This document shows, piece by piece, positions 55,373 to 63,988 of a stretch of DNA of 64,000 nt (the first letter of the stretch is position 1; the number at the start of each line of letters is the position of its first letter). The translations under genes were made by a program, and so were the position numbers. The notes beneath the pieces are model-generated. The model had not been told where the DNA came from. It was given only the letters and a program-made list of their open reading frames with translations, and did no database searches. The stretch is from JAGVSZ01 sp035456405 (lineage in GTDB: Bacteria > Pseudomonadota > Gammaproteobacteria > Burkholderiales > SG8-39), in NCBI GenBank assembly GCA_035456405.1, contig DATIDG010000070.1, forward strand, positions 1 through 64,000. The letters run 5' to 3'.

Positions 55373-56296
55373 TTGGGCTTGCTAGTCTTGTCGAAGTCCC
55401 CCCGCCGAGCATCGGCGACGGCGCTGGTCGAGCCGCCCCCACCGCTGCTCACGCCGCTCTTCGGCACGGCGCTCGCCGCGTCGATCATCCTTCATGGCGC
55501 ATTGCTCGCAGTCCGGTTCGGCCTGCCCGATGCGTCGAAGCTGCGCTCGCTCCCGCAGACGCTCGACGTCATCCTCGTGAACAGCAAGACGTCGACGCGG
55601 CCGACGGCGCCGGACGCGCTCGCGCAGGCGAACCTCGACGGCGGGGGCAACACCGATGCGAACCGCCGCGCCAAGACGCCCCTGCCGGTCACTCGCGAGG
55701 TCGAGCGTGGCGACAACACGAAGCGCGCGCGCAAGCGCGTCGCTGAGCTCGAGGCCAAGCAACGCCAGCTCATGACCAAGCTCGCCCAGGCGAAGGCCGC
55801 GGTGCCGGTCGAGGAGGCGAAGCCCGCGCCGTCGGAAGCGCCCCCGGCCCCCATCTCCGGCGCGGACCTGATGACCTCGGCGCTCGCGCTGGCGCGCATG
55901 GAAGCGCAGGTCGCGCGGCAGATCGACGAGTACAACAAGCGCCCCCGCAAGCGGTTCGTCGGCGCGCGCGCGGCGGAGTCGCGCTTCGCGATGTACGTCG
56001 AGGAATGGCGGCGGAAAGTCGAGCAGATCGGCAATCTCAACTATCCGGAAAACGCGCGCGGGCGAATCTACGGAAGCCTGCGCGTCACCGTCTCGATCAA
56101 GCCGGACGGCAGCATCGACGAAGTTCAGGTCGACCGCCCGTCCGACCACAAGGTCCTGAACGAGGCCGCGCTCAAGATCGTGCGCCTCGGCGCCCCGTAT
56201 GCACCGTTCCCGCCGGAGATCAGGCGCGACACCGACATCCTGGTGATCACGCGCACGTGGACGTTCGCGCCCGGGGACAAGCTCTATAACGAATAG
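55373..56296 (+). CDS. TonB-family energy transducer
   Basis: This 307-residue envelope protein has one N-terminal membrane span (about 30-50), a long polar periplasmic region with a coiled-coil stretch (KRARKRVAELEAKQRQLMTKLAQAK) and a C-terminal TonB domain (NLNYPENARGRIYGSLRVTVSIKPDGSIDEVQV to the end). It likely couples the proton gradient to outer-membrane receptors, though no ExbB/ExbD genes are nearby. The start is uncertain: the longest form uses TTG at 55373 without a Shine-Dalgarno sequence, with other TTG codons at 55379 and 55388. The region just upstream is unusually AT-rich. Confidence 0.85.
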   Translation: MGLLVLSKSPRRASATALVEPPPPLLTPLFGTALAASIILHGALLAVRFGLPDASKLRSLPQTLDVILVNSKTSTRPTAPDALAQANLDGGGNTDANRRAKTPLPVTREVERGDNTKRARKRVAELEAKQRQLMTKLAQAKAAVPVEEAKPAPSEAPPAPISGADLMTSALALARMEAQVARQIDEYNKRPRKRFVGARAAESRFAMYVEEWRRKVEQIGNLNYPENARGRIYGSLRVTVSIKPDGSIDEVQVDRPSDHKVLNEAALKIVRLGAPYAPFPPEIRRDTDILVITRTWTFAPGDKLYNE

Positions 56297-56397
56297 GGAA
56301 GCGAAACGGTAGAGGCGGGAGTCATGCAACCGCCGGCGTCCGGGGACCGGGCGGTTTCGCGTTCAGCGTCTCCGCTTTCTGCTTTCCCGCTCCTCAG

Positions 56398-57102
56398 GTG
56401 AAGATCCTCCTCCGGATCTGGAAAGTCCTCGCGTACGCGGCCGGGGCGATTTTCCTGGCGATCCTCCTCGTGCAGGCCTGGTATCTCGGCTGGGTGCTGT
56501 ACTGGAACGCCTACAACCCGAAGTCGACCAGCTTCATGGAGCGGCGGCTCGACGAGCTGCGCGCGAAACAGCCGAACGCCGCGCTGAAGCACCAGTGGGC
56601 CGCCTACGACCGGATCGCCGCGAGCCTCAAGCGCGCCGTGGTCGCGGCGGAGGACGCGAAGTTCCTGGACCACGAGGGATTCGACTGGGAGGGCATCCAG
56701 CGCGCCCTCGAGAAGAACCAGAAGCGCGGCAAGCCGGTCGCAGGCGGCTCGACGATCAGCCAGCAGCTGGCGAAGAACCTCTTCCTTTCGGGCGACCGGA
56801 GCCTCGTACGGAAGGGGCAGGAGGCCGCCGTCACGCTCATGCTGGAAACGGTGATGAGCAAACGGCGCATCCTCGAGCTCTATCTCAACGTGGCCGAGTG
56901 GGGCGAGGGCGTGTTCGGCGCCGAGGCGGCAGCGCGCCATTACTTCGGCACGAGCGCGGCGAACCTGTCCCAGACTCAAGCCGCGCGGCTCGCGGCGATG
57001 CTGCCACGGCCGCGCTTCTACGACCGGAACCGGGGCTCGCAATATTTGGCGTCGTACACGGAGCGCATCCTCGCGCGAATGCCTTCCGCTCAGGTGCCGT
57101 AG
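56398..57102 (+). CDS. mtgA: Monofunctional biosynthetic peptidoglycan transglycosylase
   Basis: MtgA polymerises lipid II into glycan strands. The 234-residue GT51 protein has one N-terminal membrane anchor (about 8-30) and the motifs EDAKFLDHEGFDW (catalytic Glu), GGSTISQQLAKNLFL, KRRILELYLNVAEWGEGVFGAEAAARHYF and ARLAAMLPRPRFYD. The start is GTG at 56398. In many relatives aroE sits between tonB and mtgA; here only a 101-base gap with no gene separates them. Confidence 0.95.
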   Translation: MKILLRIWKVLAYAAGAIFLAILLVQAWYLGWVLYWNAYNPKSTSFMERRLDELRAKQPNAALKHQWAAYDRIAASLKRAVVAAEDAKFLDHEGFDWEGIQRALEKNQKRGKPVAGGSTISQQLAKNLFLSGDRSLVRKGQEAAVTLMLETVMSKRRILELYLNVAEWGEGVFGAEAAARHYFGTSAANLSQTQAARLAAMLPRPRFYDRNRGSQYLASYTERILARMPSAQVP

Positions 57103-57187
57103 CTTGCATGCGCGCGGGGTACGACAGCTGACTCGGGGGATCCAAAAAGGGGGTGTGCTCCCTTGTACGAGCGCGCAGGGAGAGAAA

Positions 57188-57229
57188 ATGGAGCTGTAGA
57201 AGATCGAGCCCGGCCGGCCGGCCGCGGCG
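57188..57229 (+). other. Blocked upstream start of the CorA-like gene (MEL-amber)
   Basis: ATG at 57188, with a GGGAGA Shine-Dalgarno sequence, opens a frame that reads M-E-L-TAG and then continues without another stop for ten codons into the CorA-like coding sequence. Either a nonsense change truncated the original N-terminus, or this is a three-codon leader with reinitiation at 57230. Confidence 0.6.
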
Positions 57230-58150
57230 ATGGGGGCCGGCGAACCGCTGCCGGAGAGAGGCTACGCGTGGCTCGATCTCACGCACGAGGAGATCGAAAA
57301 CCTCCAGCCGCAGGTCGAGCGGCTCACCGGCGTGCGCATCTTCGACGACCACGTTTCCGATGCGGGCAACGCCGCGCACTCGTCGTTCTTCGACAACACC
57401 GATCAGTACGAAATCGTCATCTTCCGCGGCTTGGCGCCCGACTCGGGCGCCGAGAAGATCGCGACGCGGCCGATGACGCTGTTCAACTTCGACCGTCTGC
57501 TGGTCACGGTGCGGGCGCCCGACAGCCGCTCGGTGGCGCAGGTGAAGAGCCGCTTCCTTGCCACCCCCGCCAAGTGCCCGGGGAGCCCCGACGAGCTGAT
57601 GCATCGCCTGTTGTCGGCGATGGTCGACCACTACCTCGAGCTGCGGCAGCCGCTCACGCAGCGCCTCGAGCGATGGCAGAAGCTGCTGCTCGATCCGCGC
57701 AAGCCGTTCCGCGAATGGGGCAAGCTCCTCGAGAGCCGCGCAGAGATCCGCAAGCTGCAGCACCTCTGCGAGGAGCAGCGCGACGCGATCCAGGAATGGC
57801 GCGACTACCGGCTCGCGGACATGAGCGACGCACTGCAGGTGCGGTTCGTCGATCTCGTCGAGCACATCGAGCGCGTGCTGCACCAGGCCCGCACGATCGA
57901 GGGACAGGCCGAATCGGCGGTGCAGCTCTATTTCGCGTCGACGACCTTTCGCACCACCGAGATCATGCGGCTGCTCACGATCATTACCGCGACTTTCATG
58001 CCGCTCACCCTGATCACCGGCATCTTCGGCATGAACTTCGAGTTCATTCCCGGGCTGCACTCGCGGGCCGGATTCTGGATCTCGCTGCTCGGCATGGCCG
58101 CGGTGGTGGCGGCGATGCTCCTCTACTTCCGTCTCAGGCGCTGGCTGTAG
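57230..58150 (+). CDS. CorA family magnesium/divalent cation transporter
   Basis: This is a 306-residue CorA-type (2-TM-GxN) channel subunit. It has an N-terminal alpha/beta funnel domain, a long helix region (about 100-245), two C-terminal membrane spans and the selectivity motif FGMNF between them. It ends RLRRWL. The named start, ATG 57230, has no Shine-Dalgarno sequence; a better ribosome-binding site serves an ATG 42 bases upstream in the same frame that is blocked by TAG at codon 4 (57197-57199). The 3' end overlaps the convergent MFS gene by 17 bases. Confidence 0.85.
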   Translation: MGAGEPLPERGYAWLDLTHEEIENLQPQVERLTGVRIFDDHVSDAGNAAHSSFFDNTDQYEIVIFRGLAPDSGAEKIATRPMTLFNFDRLLVTVRAPDSRSVAQVKSRFLATPAKCPGSPDELMHRLLSAMVDHYLELRQPLTQRLERWQKLLLDPRKPFREWGKLLESRAEIRKLQHLCEEQRDAIQEWRDYRLADMSDALQVRFVDLVEHIERVLHQARTIEGQAESAVQLYFASTTFRTTEIMRLLTIITATFMPLTLITGIFGMNFEFIPGLHSRAGFWISLLGMAAVVAAMLLYFRLRRWL

Positions 58151-59474
58151 GGACGGCAGCCCCGCGCAGGGCCGCCCGCCGGCCGCGGCGCGGATCGACG
58201 CCGGCGAGCACCGCGAGCCCGGCGACGAAGTACACGCCGGTGGTCAGCATCGCGATGCGATGGTCGCCGCGCGACAGCCAGTTCGCTAGGCCGTAGGTGA
58301 CGGGGCCGAGGATCGAGGAGAGCTTCACCGCGAGCCCCCACAGCCCGAAGAACTCCGCGCGCCGGTCGCGCGGGCTGAGGTAGCCGACGAGCGCGCGGCC
58401 CGCCGACTGTGACGCGCCGAGGCAGAGGCCCGCCAGGTTCGCCGCCACCCAGAACGTCCCCCGGTCGGTCGCCCACCACGCCATGACCACCGTCGCGATC
58501 CAGCCGGCAAGGGTCAGCGCGATGGTCGGCACGTGTCCGAGACGATCCTGGACCTGGCCGAACGCGACCGCGCCGAGCGCTGCGGTCACGTTTACCGCCA
58601 GGATCAGCGTGATCGAGTCCCTGGTGGTGAATCCCATCGCTTCCTGGGCATAGATGGCGGCGAGCGCCACCACCGCCTGCACGCCCGCTTGGTAGCAGAC
58701 CAGACACACGAGAAAACGGGCGAGATCCCGGTACCGGCGCGCGTGCCGCACGGTCTCCGCCACCCGCCCGAACGCCTCGGCGACGAGGTTCGCCGCCGCT
58801 GCCGGCTGCGGCTCGGCGCGCTCACGGAGCCAGAGGAGGGTGGGGAGGCTGGCGGCGAGAAAGATCGCCGCGGTGATGAGCATCGTCACCGGGACGAAGT
58901 GCGCGGCCGTCGCGCCGCGCCCCTGCGCCGCGGTGACGTAGGCGAGGCTCGCGCCCAGGGAGACGAGACCGCCGATGTAGCCGAGGCCCCATCCCCAGCC
59001 CGACACCTTCCCGAGCGCCTTCCCCTTCGCGAGCTCGGGCAGGAAGGCTGCGATCAGGTTCTCGCCGGTCGAGAAGAAGAAATTCGATGCGACGACGAGC
59101 GCGCATGCCAGTGCCAGCTCGCCCGGCCCGGCCGCCGCGAGGGCAGCGGTGCACGCGACACAGCCGATCGTGGTCAGGACGAGCAGCCGCTTCTTGGCCG
59201 CGTGCCGGTCGGCATAGGCGCCGAGGATCGGCGCCGTGACCATCACCGCGGCGTACGAGACCGCGAGAGTCAGGGTCCAAGCGAGCGTTGCCCACGGGGC
59301 GTTCCCGGCGACGAAAGCGACGAAGTAGGCGTTGAAGACCGCGGTGATGACGACCGTGGTGTAACCCGAGTTCGCGAAGTCGTACATCGCCCAGGCGACG
59401 ACCTCGCGTGGCCGCACGCCGGGAGCGAGCAGAGGTTTGCGCGCCAGGCCGGACGCTGCTTCTCGCGCGGTCAT
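58134..59474 (-). CDS. UMF1 (Atg22-like) family MFS transporter
   Basis: This is a 446-residue MFS transporter of the UMF1 family, recognised by the N-terminal WAMYDFANSGYTTVVITAVFNAYFV and GYIGGLVSLG segments. Twelve spans are predicted. Bacterial members have no settled substrate; the fungal relative Atg22 is an amino-acid effluxer of the vacuole. The ATG at 59474 follows AAGGA, favouring it over the upstream TTG. It is divergent from mgtE and flanked on both sides by magnesium-transporter genes. Confidence 0.87.
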   Translation of the reverse strand: MTAREAASGLARKPLLAPGVRPREVVAWAMYDFANSGYTTVVITAVFNAYFVAFVAGNAPWATLAWTLTLAVSYAAVMVTAPILGAYADRHAAKKRLLVLTTIGCVACTAALAAAGPGELALACALVVASNFFFSTGENLIAAFLPELAKGKALGKVSGWGWGLGYIGGLVSLGASLAYVTAAQGRGATAAHFVPVTMLITAAIFLAASLPTLLWLRERAEPQPAAAANLVAEAFGRVAETVRHARRYRDLARFLVCLVCYQAGVQAVVALAAIYAQEAMGFTTRDSITLILAVNVTAALGAVAFGQVQDRLGHVPTIALTLAGWIATVVMAWWATDRGTFWVAANLAGLCLGASQSAGRALVGYLSPRDRRAEFFGLWGLAVKLSSILGPVTYGLANWLSRGDHRIAMLTTGVYFVAGLAVLAGVDPRRGRRAALRGAAVPTASA

Positions 59475-59553
59475 TTTCCTTCGCAATCATACAGTCGGGG
59501 GTTATCCTACGACCCGCGCGAGCGGGCGCTCGTGCGCGGACGCGCGCGCATTC

Positions 59554-60996
59554 ATGGCCGAGACGATCGAGCGTAAGGAACTCGAGAACCTGCAGCAGGA
59601 CCTGGACGACGTCCGGGAGCTGCTGCGACGCCATCGTCTCGTGGAGAGCCTCGTCGAGCGCCAGCCGATGCGGAAGCACGAGCTCGTCGAGACGCTCGTG
59701 CACAAGCAGCACCTCGCCGAGCTGCGCGCGAAGCTCGACGAGATGCACCCGGCCGACGTCGCCTACATCCTCGAGGCGCTGCCGATCGAGGAGCGCCTCA
59801 CCGTCTGGGACCTCGTCAAGGCGGAGCGCGACGGCGAGATCCTGCTCGAGCTCTCGGAGCCGGTGCGCGAGTCGCTCATCCGGACGATGGATTCGGACGA
59901 GCTCGTCGCGGCGGTGGAAACGCTCGACACCGACGAGATCGCCGAGCTCGCCCCCGACCTTCCCGACGAGGTTATCCAGGACGTCTTCCAGGCGCTCCCC
60001 GTCGAGGAGCGGGAGCAGCTGCGCGCGGCGATGTCCTACCCGGAGGACGCGGTCGGCGCGCTGATGGACTTCGACGTCGTGAGCGTGCGCGAGGACGTCA
60101 CGCTGGAAGTCGTGACCCGCTACCTGCGACGGTTCGAGGAGCTGCCCGACCACACCGACCAGCTGTTCGTGGTCGATCGCGACCAGCGGCTCAAAGGGGT
60201 GCTGCCGATCGCGCGACTCGTCGTGACCGACCTCGAGACGCCGGTTACGGAGGTGATGCTGCAGGAATTCGTCGCGCTCTACCCCGACGACAAGGCGCAG
60301 GACGCCGCTCAGGCGTTCGAGCGCTACGATCTCGTCTCGGCCGCGGTGATCGACCAGGCCGGGAAGCTGGTGGGGCGCGTGACGGTCGACGCGGTCGTCG
60401 ACTTCATCCGCGCGAAGAGCGAGAGCGAGGCGCTCGCCATGGGCGGCCTGCGGGAGACCGAGGACCTGTTCGCGCCGGTCTGGGAGTCGCTGAAGAACCG
60501 CTGGTCCTGGCTCGCGGTCAACCTGATCACCGCGTTCATCGCCTCGCGTGTGATCGGGGTGTTCGAGGGCTCGATCGAGAAGCTCGTCGCGCTCGCTGCG
60601 CTGATGCCGATCGTGGCAGGCATCGGCGGAAACTCCGGCAACCAGACCACGACCATGATCGTGCGCGCACTCGCGCTCGGCCAGATCCAGGTCGAGCAGG
60701 CGAAGAAGCTGTTCGCGAAGGAGATCGCGGTCGCGATCGCGAACGGCCTCGTCTGGGGCGGGATCCTCGGCGTGATCGCTTATCTCCTCTACAGCAGCGT
60801 GAAGCTCGGCGCGGTCATGACCGCCGCGATGACGCTGAACCTGCTGCTCGCGGGGGTGATGGGCGTTGCGATCCCGATCGCGATGGCGAAGCTCGGCCGC
60901 GACCCGGCGATCGGCTCTTCGGTGATGATCACGGCCTGCACCGACTCCGGCGGTTTTTTCATCTTCCTCGGACTCGCGACGCTCTTTCTGCTCTGA
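59554..60996 (+). CDS. mgtE: Magnesium transporter MgtE
   Basis: MgtE is a homodimeric Mg-gated magnesium channel of the inner membrane. The 480-residue protein has the N-terminal helical superfamily domain (about 30-155, with LHPADVAYILEALP-like sequence), two CBS domains (about 160-285), a plug helix and five C-terminal spans containing PIVAGIGGNSGNQTTTMIVRALALG (pore) and DPAIGSSVMITACTDSGGF. The start at ATG 59554 gives MAETIERKELENLQQDLDD. No Mg-sensing leader RNA is evident in the 79-base gap upstream. Confidence 0.95.
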   Translation: MAETIERKELENLQQDLDDVRELLRRHRLVESLVERQPMRKHELVETLVHKQHLAELRAKLDEMHPADVAYILEALPIEERLTVWDLVKAERDGEILLELSEPVRESLIRTMDSDELVAAVETLDTDEIAELAPDLPDEVIQDVFQALPVEEREQLRAAMSYPEDAVGALMDFDVVSVREDVTLEVVTRYLRRFEELPDHTDQLFVVDRDQRLKGVLPIARLVVTDLETPVTEVMLQEFVALYPDDKAQDAAQAFERYDLVSAAVIDQAGKLVGRVTVDAVVDFIRAKSESEALAMGGLRETEDLFAPVWESLKNRWSWLAVNLITAFIASRVIGVFEGSIEKLVALAALMPIVAGIGGNSGNQTTTMIVRALALGQIQVEQAKKLFAKEIAVAIANGLVWGGILGVIAYLLYSSVKLGAVMTAAMTLNLLLAGVMGVAIPIAMAKLGRDPAIGSSVMITACTDSGGFFIFLGLATLFLL

Positions 60997-61094
60997 GCCG
61001 GCCGCGCCGCCGCGGGACCGCTCACGCCGCCGGAACGGGCAGGCTACACTGCGCGCTCTGACGGACCGTATCCGACGAGAAGGGGGAATTCGGC

Positions 61095-61514
61095 ATGTCC
61101 ATGCTGCAGGAGTTCAAGAATTTCGCCATCAGGGGAAACGTGATGGATCTCGCGGTCGGCGTGATCATCGGTGCCGCGTTCGGGAAGATCGTCGATTCGG
61201 TGGTGAACGACCTCATCATGCCGATCATCGGTCGGCTCACCGGCGGGCTCGACTTCTCGAATTACTTTCTCGCGCTGAAGGACGTGCCGCAGGGCACGCC
61301 GATGACGCTCGACGCGGTAAAAAAGGCCGGCGTGCCGGTGTTCGCCTACGGCAACTTCATCACCATCGTGCTGTACTTCGTCATCCTCGCCTTCATCATC
61401 TTCATGATGGTGAAGTGGATCAACCGGCTGAAGGCCGAGGCGCCGCCGGCGCCCGCTGCCGAGCCGGAGGACGTGAAGCTCCTGCGTGAGATCCGCGATG
61501 CGCTCAAGAGGTGA
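61095..61514 (+). CDS. mscL: Large-conductance mechanosensitive channel
   Basis: MscL is a pentameric osmotic safety valve. The 139-residue protein has the N-terminal amphipathic helix (FKNFAIRGNVMDLAVGVIIGAAFGKIVDS, including the first span), a periplasmic loop, the second span (about 89-110) and the cytoplasmic helix ending EDVKLLREIRDALKR. An AGGGGGAA ribosome-binding site precedes the ATG at 61095; the in-frame ATG at 61101 is an alternative. A TACACT -10 box lies about 50 bases upstream. Confidence 0.96.
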   Translation: MSMLQEFKNFAIRGNVMDLAVGVIIGAAFGKIVDSVVNDLIMPIIGRLTGGLDFSNYFLALKDVPQGTPMTLDAVKKAGVPVFAYGNFITIVLYFVILAFIIFMMVKWINRLKAEAPPAPAAEPEDVKLLREIRDALKR

Positions 61515-61561
61515 CCGGACGCGGTCTGCCATGGCCGCTGCACCGGCATGGCGTTCGCCGG

Positions 61562-61589
61562 CAGGAACCGTGCGCAGGCACGGTTCCTG
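61562..61589. terminator. Hairpin between convergent mscL and hemL
   Basis: A perfect 12-bp inverted repeat (61562-61573 with 61578-61589) with a 4-base loop sits 48 bases after mscL and 75 bases beyond the hemL stop. It lacks a T-run on either strand, so strength as a terminator is uncertain, but location fits a shared end. Confidence 0.5.
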
Positions 61590-61663
61590 AGTTCCCGGCT
61601 CACTCCCCGCCTACACGTAGATCGCGGAAGATTTGCGGGCCGCGCGCGGCTCTCGCGAACGGA

Positions 61664-62938
61664 CTACCGCCCGAACCAGCGCTCGGCCGCCGCGATCGTA
61701 TGTGCGATCTCGTCCTCGCCGTGCGCCGCTGACACGAAGCCCGCCTCATAGGCGGAGGGCGCGTAGTACACGCCTTCCCCGAGCATGGCGTGGAAGAAGC
61801 GGTTGAACGCCTCCTTGTCGCACTCCATCACCTCGGCATACGACAGCGGGGGCGTCTCCCGGAAGAACACCCCGAACATTCCGCCGACGTGCGCTGCGGA
61901 GAACGCAACACCGCGCCTTCTCGCGGCCGCGTTCAGGCCGTCGACGAGGCGCCGCGTCGATGCTTCGAGCTTCTCGAAGAACCCCGGCTGGAGAACAAGC
62001 TTCAGCGTCGCGAGGCCGGCAGCGACGGCCACCGGGTTGCCCGACAGCGTGCCGGCCTGATAGACCGGTCCGAGCGGCGCGATCTTCGCCATGATGTCCT
62101 TGCGCCCGCCGAATGCGCCGACCGGCATGCCGCCGCCGATGACCTTGCCGAGTGTGGTGAGGTCCGGCGTGATCCCGTAGAGGCCCTGGGCGCCCTCCGG
62201 TCCGACCCGGAACCCCGTCATCACCTCGTCGAAGATGAGCACCGCGCCGTGCTGCGTGCAGAGGGAGCGCAGCGCACCGAGGAACTCGCGCGTGCCCGGC
62301 ACGAGGTTCATGTTGCCGGCCACGGGCTCGACGATGACTCCGGCGATCTCGCCGCCGTGCTTCCGGAATGCGTCTTCGAGCTGGCCGGCGTCGTTGAAAC
62401 TGAGCACCATCGTATGCGTGGCGGTCTCGGGCGTCACGCCCGCGGAGCTCGGATTGCCGAGCGTCAGCGCGCCCGAGCCGGCCTTCACGAGCAGCGCATC
62501 GCCGTGACCGTGGTAGCAGCCCTCGAACTTTACGATCTTCGACCTTCCGGTGAAGCCGCGCGCGAGGCGCAGCGCGGTCATCGTCGCCTCGGTCCCGGAG
62601 GAGACGAGCCGCACCATCTCCATGCTCGGCAGGGTGTTGCACAGGAGCTCCGCCATCTCGATCTCGAGCTCGGTGGGGGCCCCGAACGAAAGCCCTTCCA
62701 GGGCACGGCTGCGGACCGCCTCGACGACCTCCGGATGCGCATGGCCCAGGATGAGCGGCCCCCACGAACCGACGTAGTCGATGTAGCGCATCCCGTCCGC
62801 GTCCCAGAAGTACGCCCCCGCGCCGCGGGCAAAGAAGCGCGGCGTGCCGCCGACCGCGCGAAACGCGCGCACCGGCGAATTGACGCCGCCCGGGATGAGA
62901 GCCTGCGCACGGGTGAACAGCTGCTCGTTGCGGTTCAT
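61664..62938 (-). CDS. hemL: Glutamate-1-semialdehyde 2,1-aminomutase
   Basis: HemL makes 5-aminolevulinate for heme and cobalamin from glutamate-1-semialdehyde, with PLP. The 424-residue class III aminotransferase has GGVNSPVRAFRAVGGTPRFFARGAGAYFWD at the N-terminus, DEVMTGFRVGPEGAQGLYG (PLP-binding Asp) and TTLGKVIGGGMPVGAFGGRKDIM (Schiff-base Lys). Its ATG overlaps the thiE stop by four bases. It supplies precursors for the cobalamin used by MetH only indirectly. Confidence 0.97.
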   Translation of the reverse strand: MNRNEQLFTRAQALIPGGVNSPVRAFRAVGGTPRFFARGAGAYFWDADGMRYIDYVGSWGPLILGHAHPEVVEAVRSRALEGLSFGAPTELEIEMAELLCNTLPSMEMVRLVSSGTEATMTALRLARGFTGRSKIVKFEGCYHGHGDALLVKAGSGALTLGNPSSAGVTPETATHTMVLSFNDAGQLEDAFRKHGGEIAGVIVEPVAGNMNLVPGTREFLGALRSLCTQHGAVLIFDEVMTGFRVGPEGAQGLYGITPDLTTLGKVIGGGMPVGAFGGRKDIMAKIAPLGPVYQAGTLSGNPVAVAAGLATLKLVLQPGFFEKLEASTRRLVDGLNAAARRRGVAFSAAHVGGMFGVFFRETPPLSYAEVMECDKEAFNRFFHAMLGEGVYYAPSAYEAGFVSAAHGEDEIAHTIAAAERWFGR

Positions 62939-63588
62939 GACGCCTCGATTCCTGCGAAGAGGTTCCGGAATTCGCGGGCGCGCCGCTCGACGTCGTCCGT
63001 CGCGAAGAGCGCGGTGATCACCGCGATCGAGTCGACCCCGGCGGCGAGGAGCTCGCCCGCGTTCGCGACCGTGATGCCGCCGATGGCGACGATCGGGACC
63101 GGAATCGCACGCCGCGCCGCGCGGTACAGCTCGAGCGGCGCCTGCGCCGCGCAGGGCTTGGTCGGCGAGGCGAACGCGCTCCCGAAGGCGACGTAGTCGG
63201 CGCCCGCCGCGACCGCCGTGCGCGCCAGCTCGAGCCGGTTATAGCACGACGCCCCGAGGAGCCGTCGCGGGCCCAGGCGCCGCCGCGCTTCCGCGAGGTC
63301 GCCGTCCTCGCGGCCGAGGTGCGCGCCGTCCGCGTCGAGCGCGGTCGCCAGCTCGAGATCGTCGTTCACGATCAGGGGTACGCCGGCGGGGCGGCACAGA
63401 TCCAGGAGCGCCTGCACCTGCTCGCGGCGCAGCTCCTCCGGCGCGGCCTTGTTCCGGTACTGGACCGCCGCGGCGCCCCCGCAAATCGCCGCGCCGACGA
63501 GCCGGATAAGCTCGCGCGTGTCCGCGACATCGGGGGTCAGCGCATAGAGGCCGCGCGGGAACCGCGTCACGGCGCGCGCCGGCCGCAT
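62935..63588 (-). CDS. thiE: Thiamine phosphate synthase
   Basis: ThiE joins the pyrimidine and thiazole halves of thiamine. The 217-residue TIM barrel shows VQYRNKAAPEELRREQ (pyrophosphate contact), LIVNDDLELA, DADGAHLGREDGD, LGASCYN, YVAFGSAFASPTK and the phosphate-binding IVAIGGITVANAGELLAAG. I chose the ATG at 63588; a GTG at 63609 would add seven residues, and neither start has a Shine-Dalgarno sequence. thiD, often between thiE and rubredoxin in relatives, is absent. No TPP riboswitch is apparent in the 124 bases upstream. Confidence 0.93.
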   Translation of the reverse strand: MRPARAVTRFPRGLYALTPDVADTRELIRLVGAAICGGAAAVQYRNKAAPEELRREQVQALLDLCRPAGVPLIVNDDLELATALDADGAHLGREDGDLAEARRRLGPRRLLGASCYNRLELARTAVAAGADYVAFGSAFASPTKPCAAQAPLELYRAARRAIPVPIVAIGGITVANAGELLAAGVDSIAVITALFATDDVERRAREFRNLFAGIEAS

Positions 63589-63637
63589 CGTGGAATGGGA
63601 GGGGAGCACGAGCGGGCGTTACGGTGAGTGCCCATGC

Positions 63638-63666
63638 TGGCCATGCACGGGGCCGCACGGTATGAT
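63638..63666 (+). promoter_or_regulatory. Sigma-70 promoter for rubredoxin gene
   Basis: TGGCCA (63638-63643), a 17-base spacer and TATGAT (63661-63666) precede the rubredoxin ATG by 46 bases. Four of six -35 and five of six -10 bases match consensus. Confidence 0.6.
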
Positions 63667-63712
63667 CCGCCCGATTTTAGCGCAGCCCTCCGCACTTCAA
63701 ACCCTTATTTCA

Positions 63713-63898
63713 ATGGCAGAAACCACTCAGACCTACAAGACATGGATGTGCCTCATCTGCGGGTTCATCTACGATGAGGCGGCCGGGCTGCCGGAGGAGG
63801 GGATCCCACCCGCGACCCGGTGGGAGGACGTCCCGATCAACTGGACCTGCCCCGAGTGCGGCGCGCGCAAGGAAGACTTCGAGATGGTCGAGATCTAA
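63713..63898 (+). CDS. Rubredoxin
   Basis: This is a small electron-transfer protein of 61 residues with one iron bound by four cysteines: Cys13 and Cys16 (CLICG) and Cys46 and Cys49 (CPECG). The middle segment GLPEEGIPPATRWEDVPINW is highly typical. An open frame runs upstream, but the ATG at 63713 fits family length and lies behind the promoter. No clear Shine-Dalgarno sequence is visible. It is divergent from thiE and followed by an intrinsic terminator. Confidence 0.96.
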   Translation: MAETTQTYKTWMCLICGFIYDEAAGLPEEGIPPATRWEDVPINWTCPECGARKEDFEMVEI

Positions 63899-63948
63899 CT
63901 CGATTTCATGACGCGCGGGGCCGCATTTCCTCGCGCACCCAATGTCAG

Positions 63949-63988
63949 GAAAACCGCTGCCCGCGGCACCGGTTTTCTCTTCTCTTTA
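63949..63988 (+). terminator. Intrinsic terminator after rubredoxin
   Basis: GAAAACCG (63949-63956) pairs with CGGTTTTC (63970-63977), with an inner TGCC/GGCA stem, followed by a pyrimidine tract ending in TTT. It begins 51 bases after the rubredoxin stop. Confidence 0.8.

Noticed and set aside
44936..57199. Idea that TAG is reassigned or suppressed, because two genes (lipoprotein at 44.9 kb and corA at 57.2 kb) carry in-frame TAG.
   Set aside because: TAG is used as the normal terminal stop of several intact genes in this window (for example gyrB, topB, mtgA), and the lipoprotein gene also has a frameshift. Mutation or sequence error is simpler.
62935..63712. TPP riboswitch upstream of thiE.
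   Set aside because: The 124-base gap between thiE and rubredoxin shows no CUGAGA-type thi-box or matching helices, and it carries the rubredoxin promoter.
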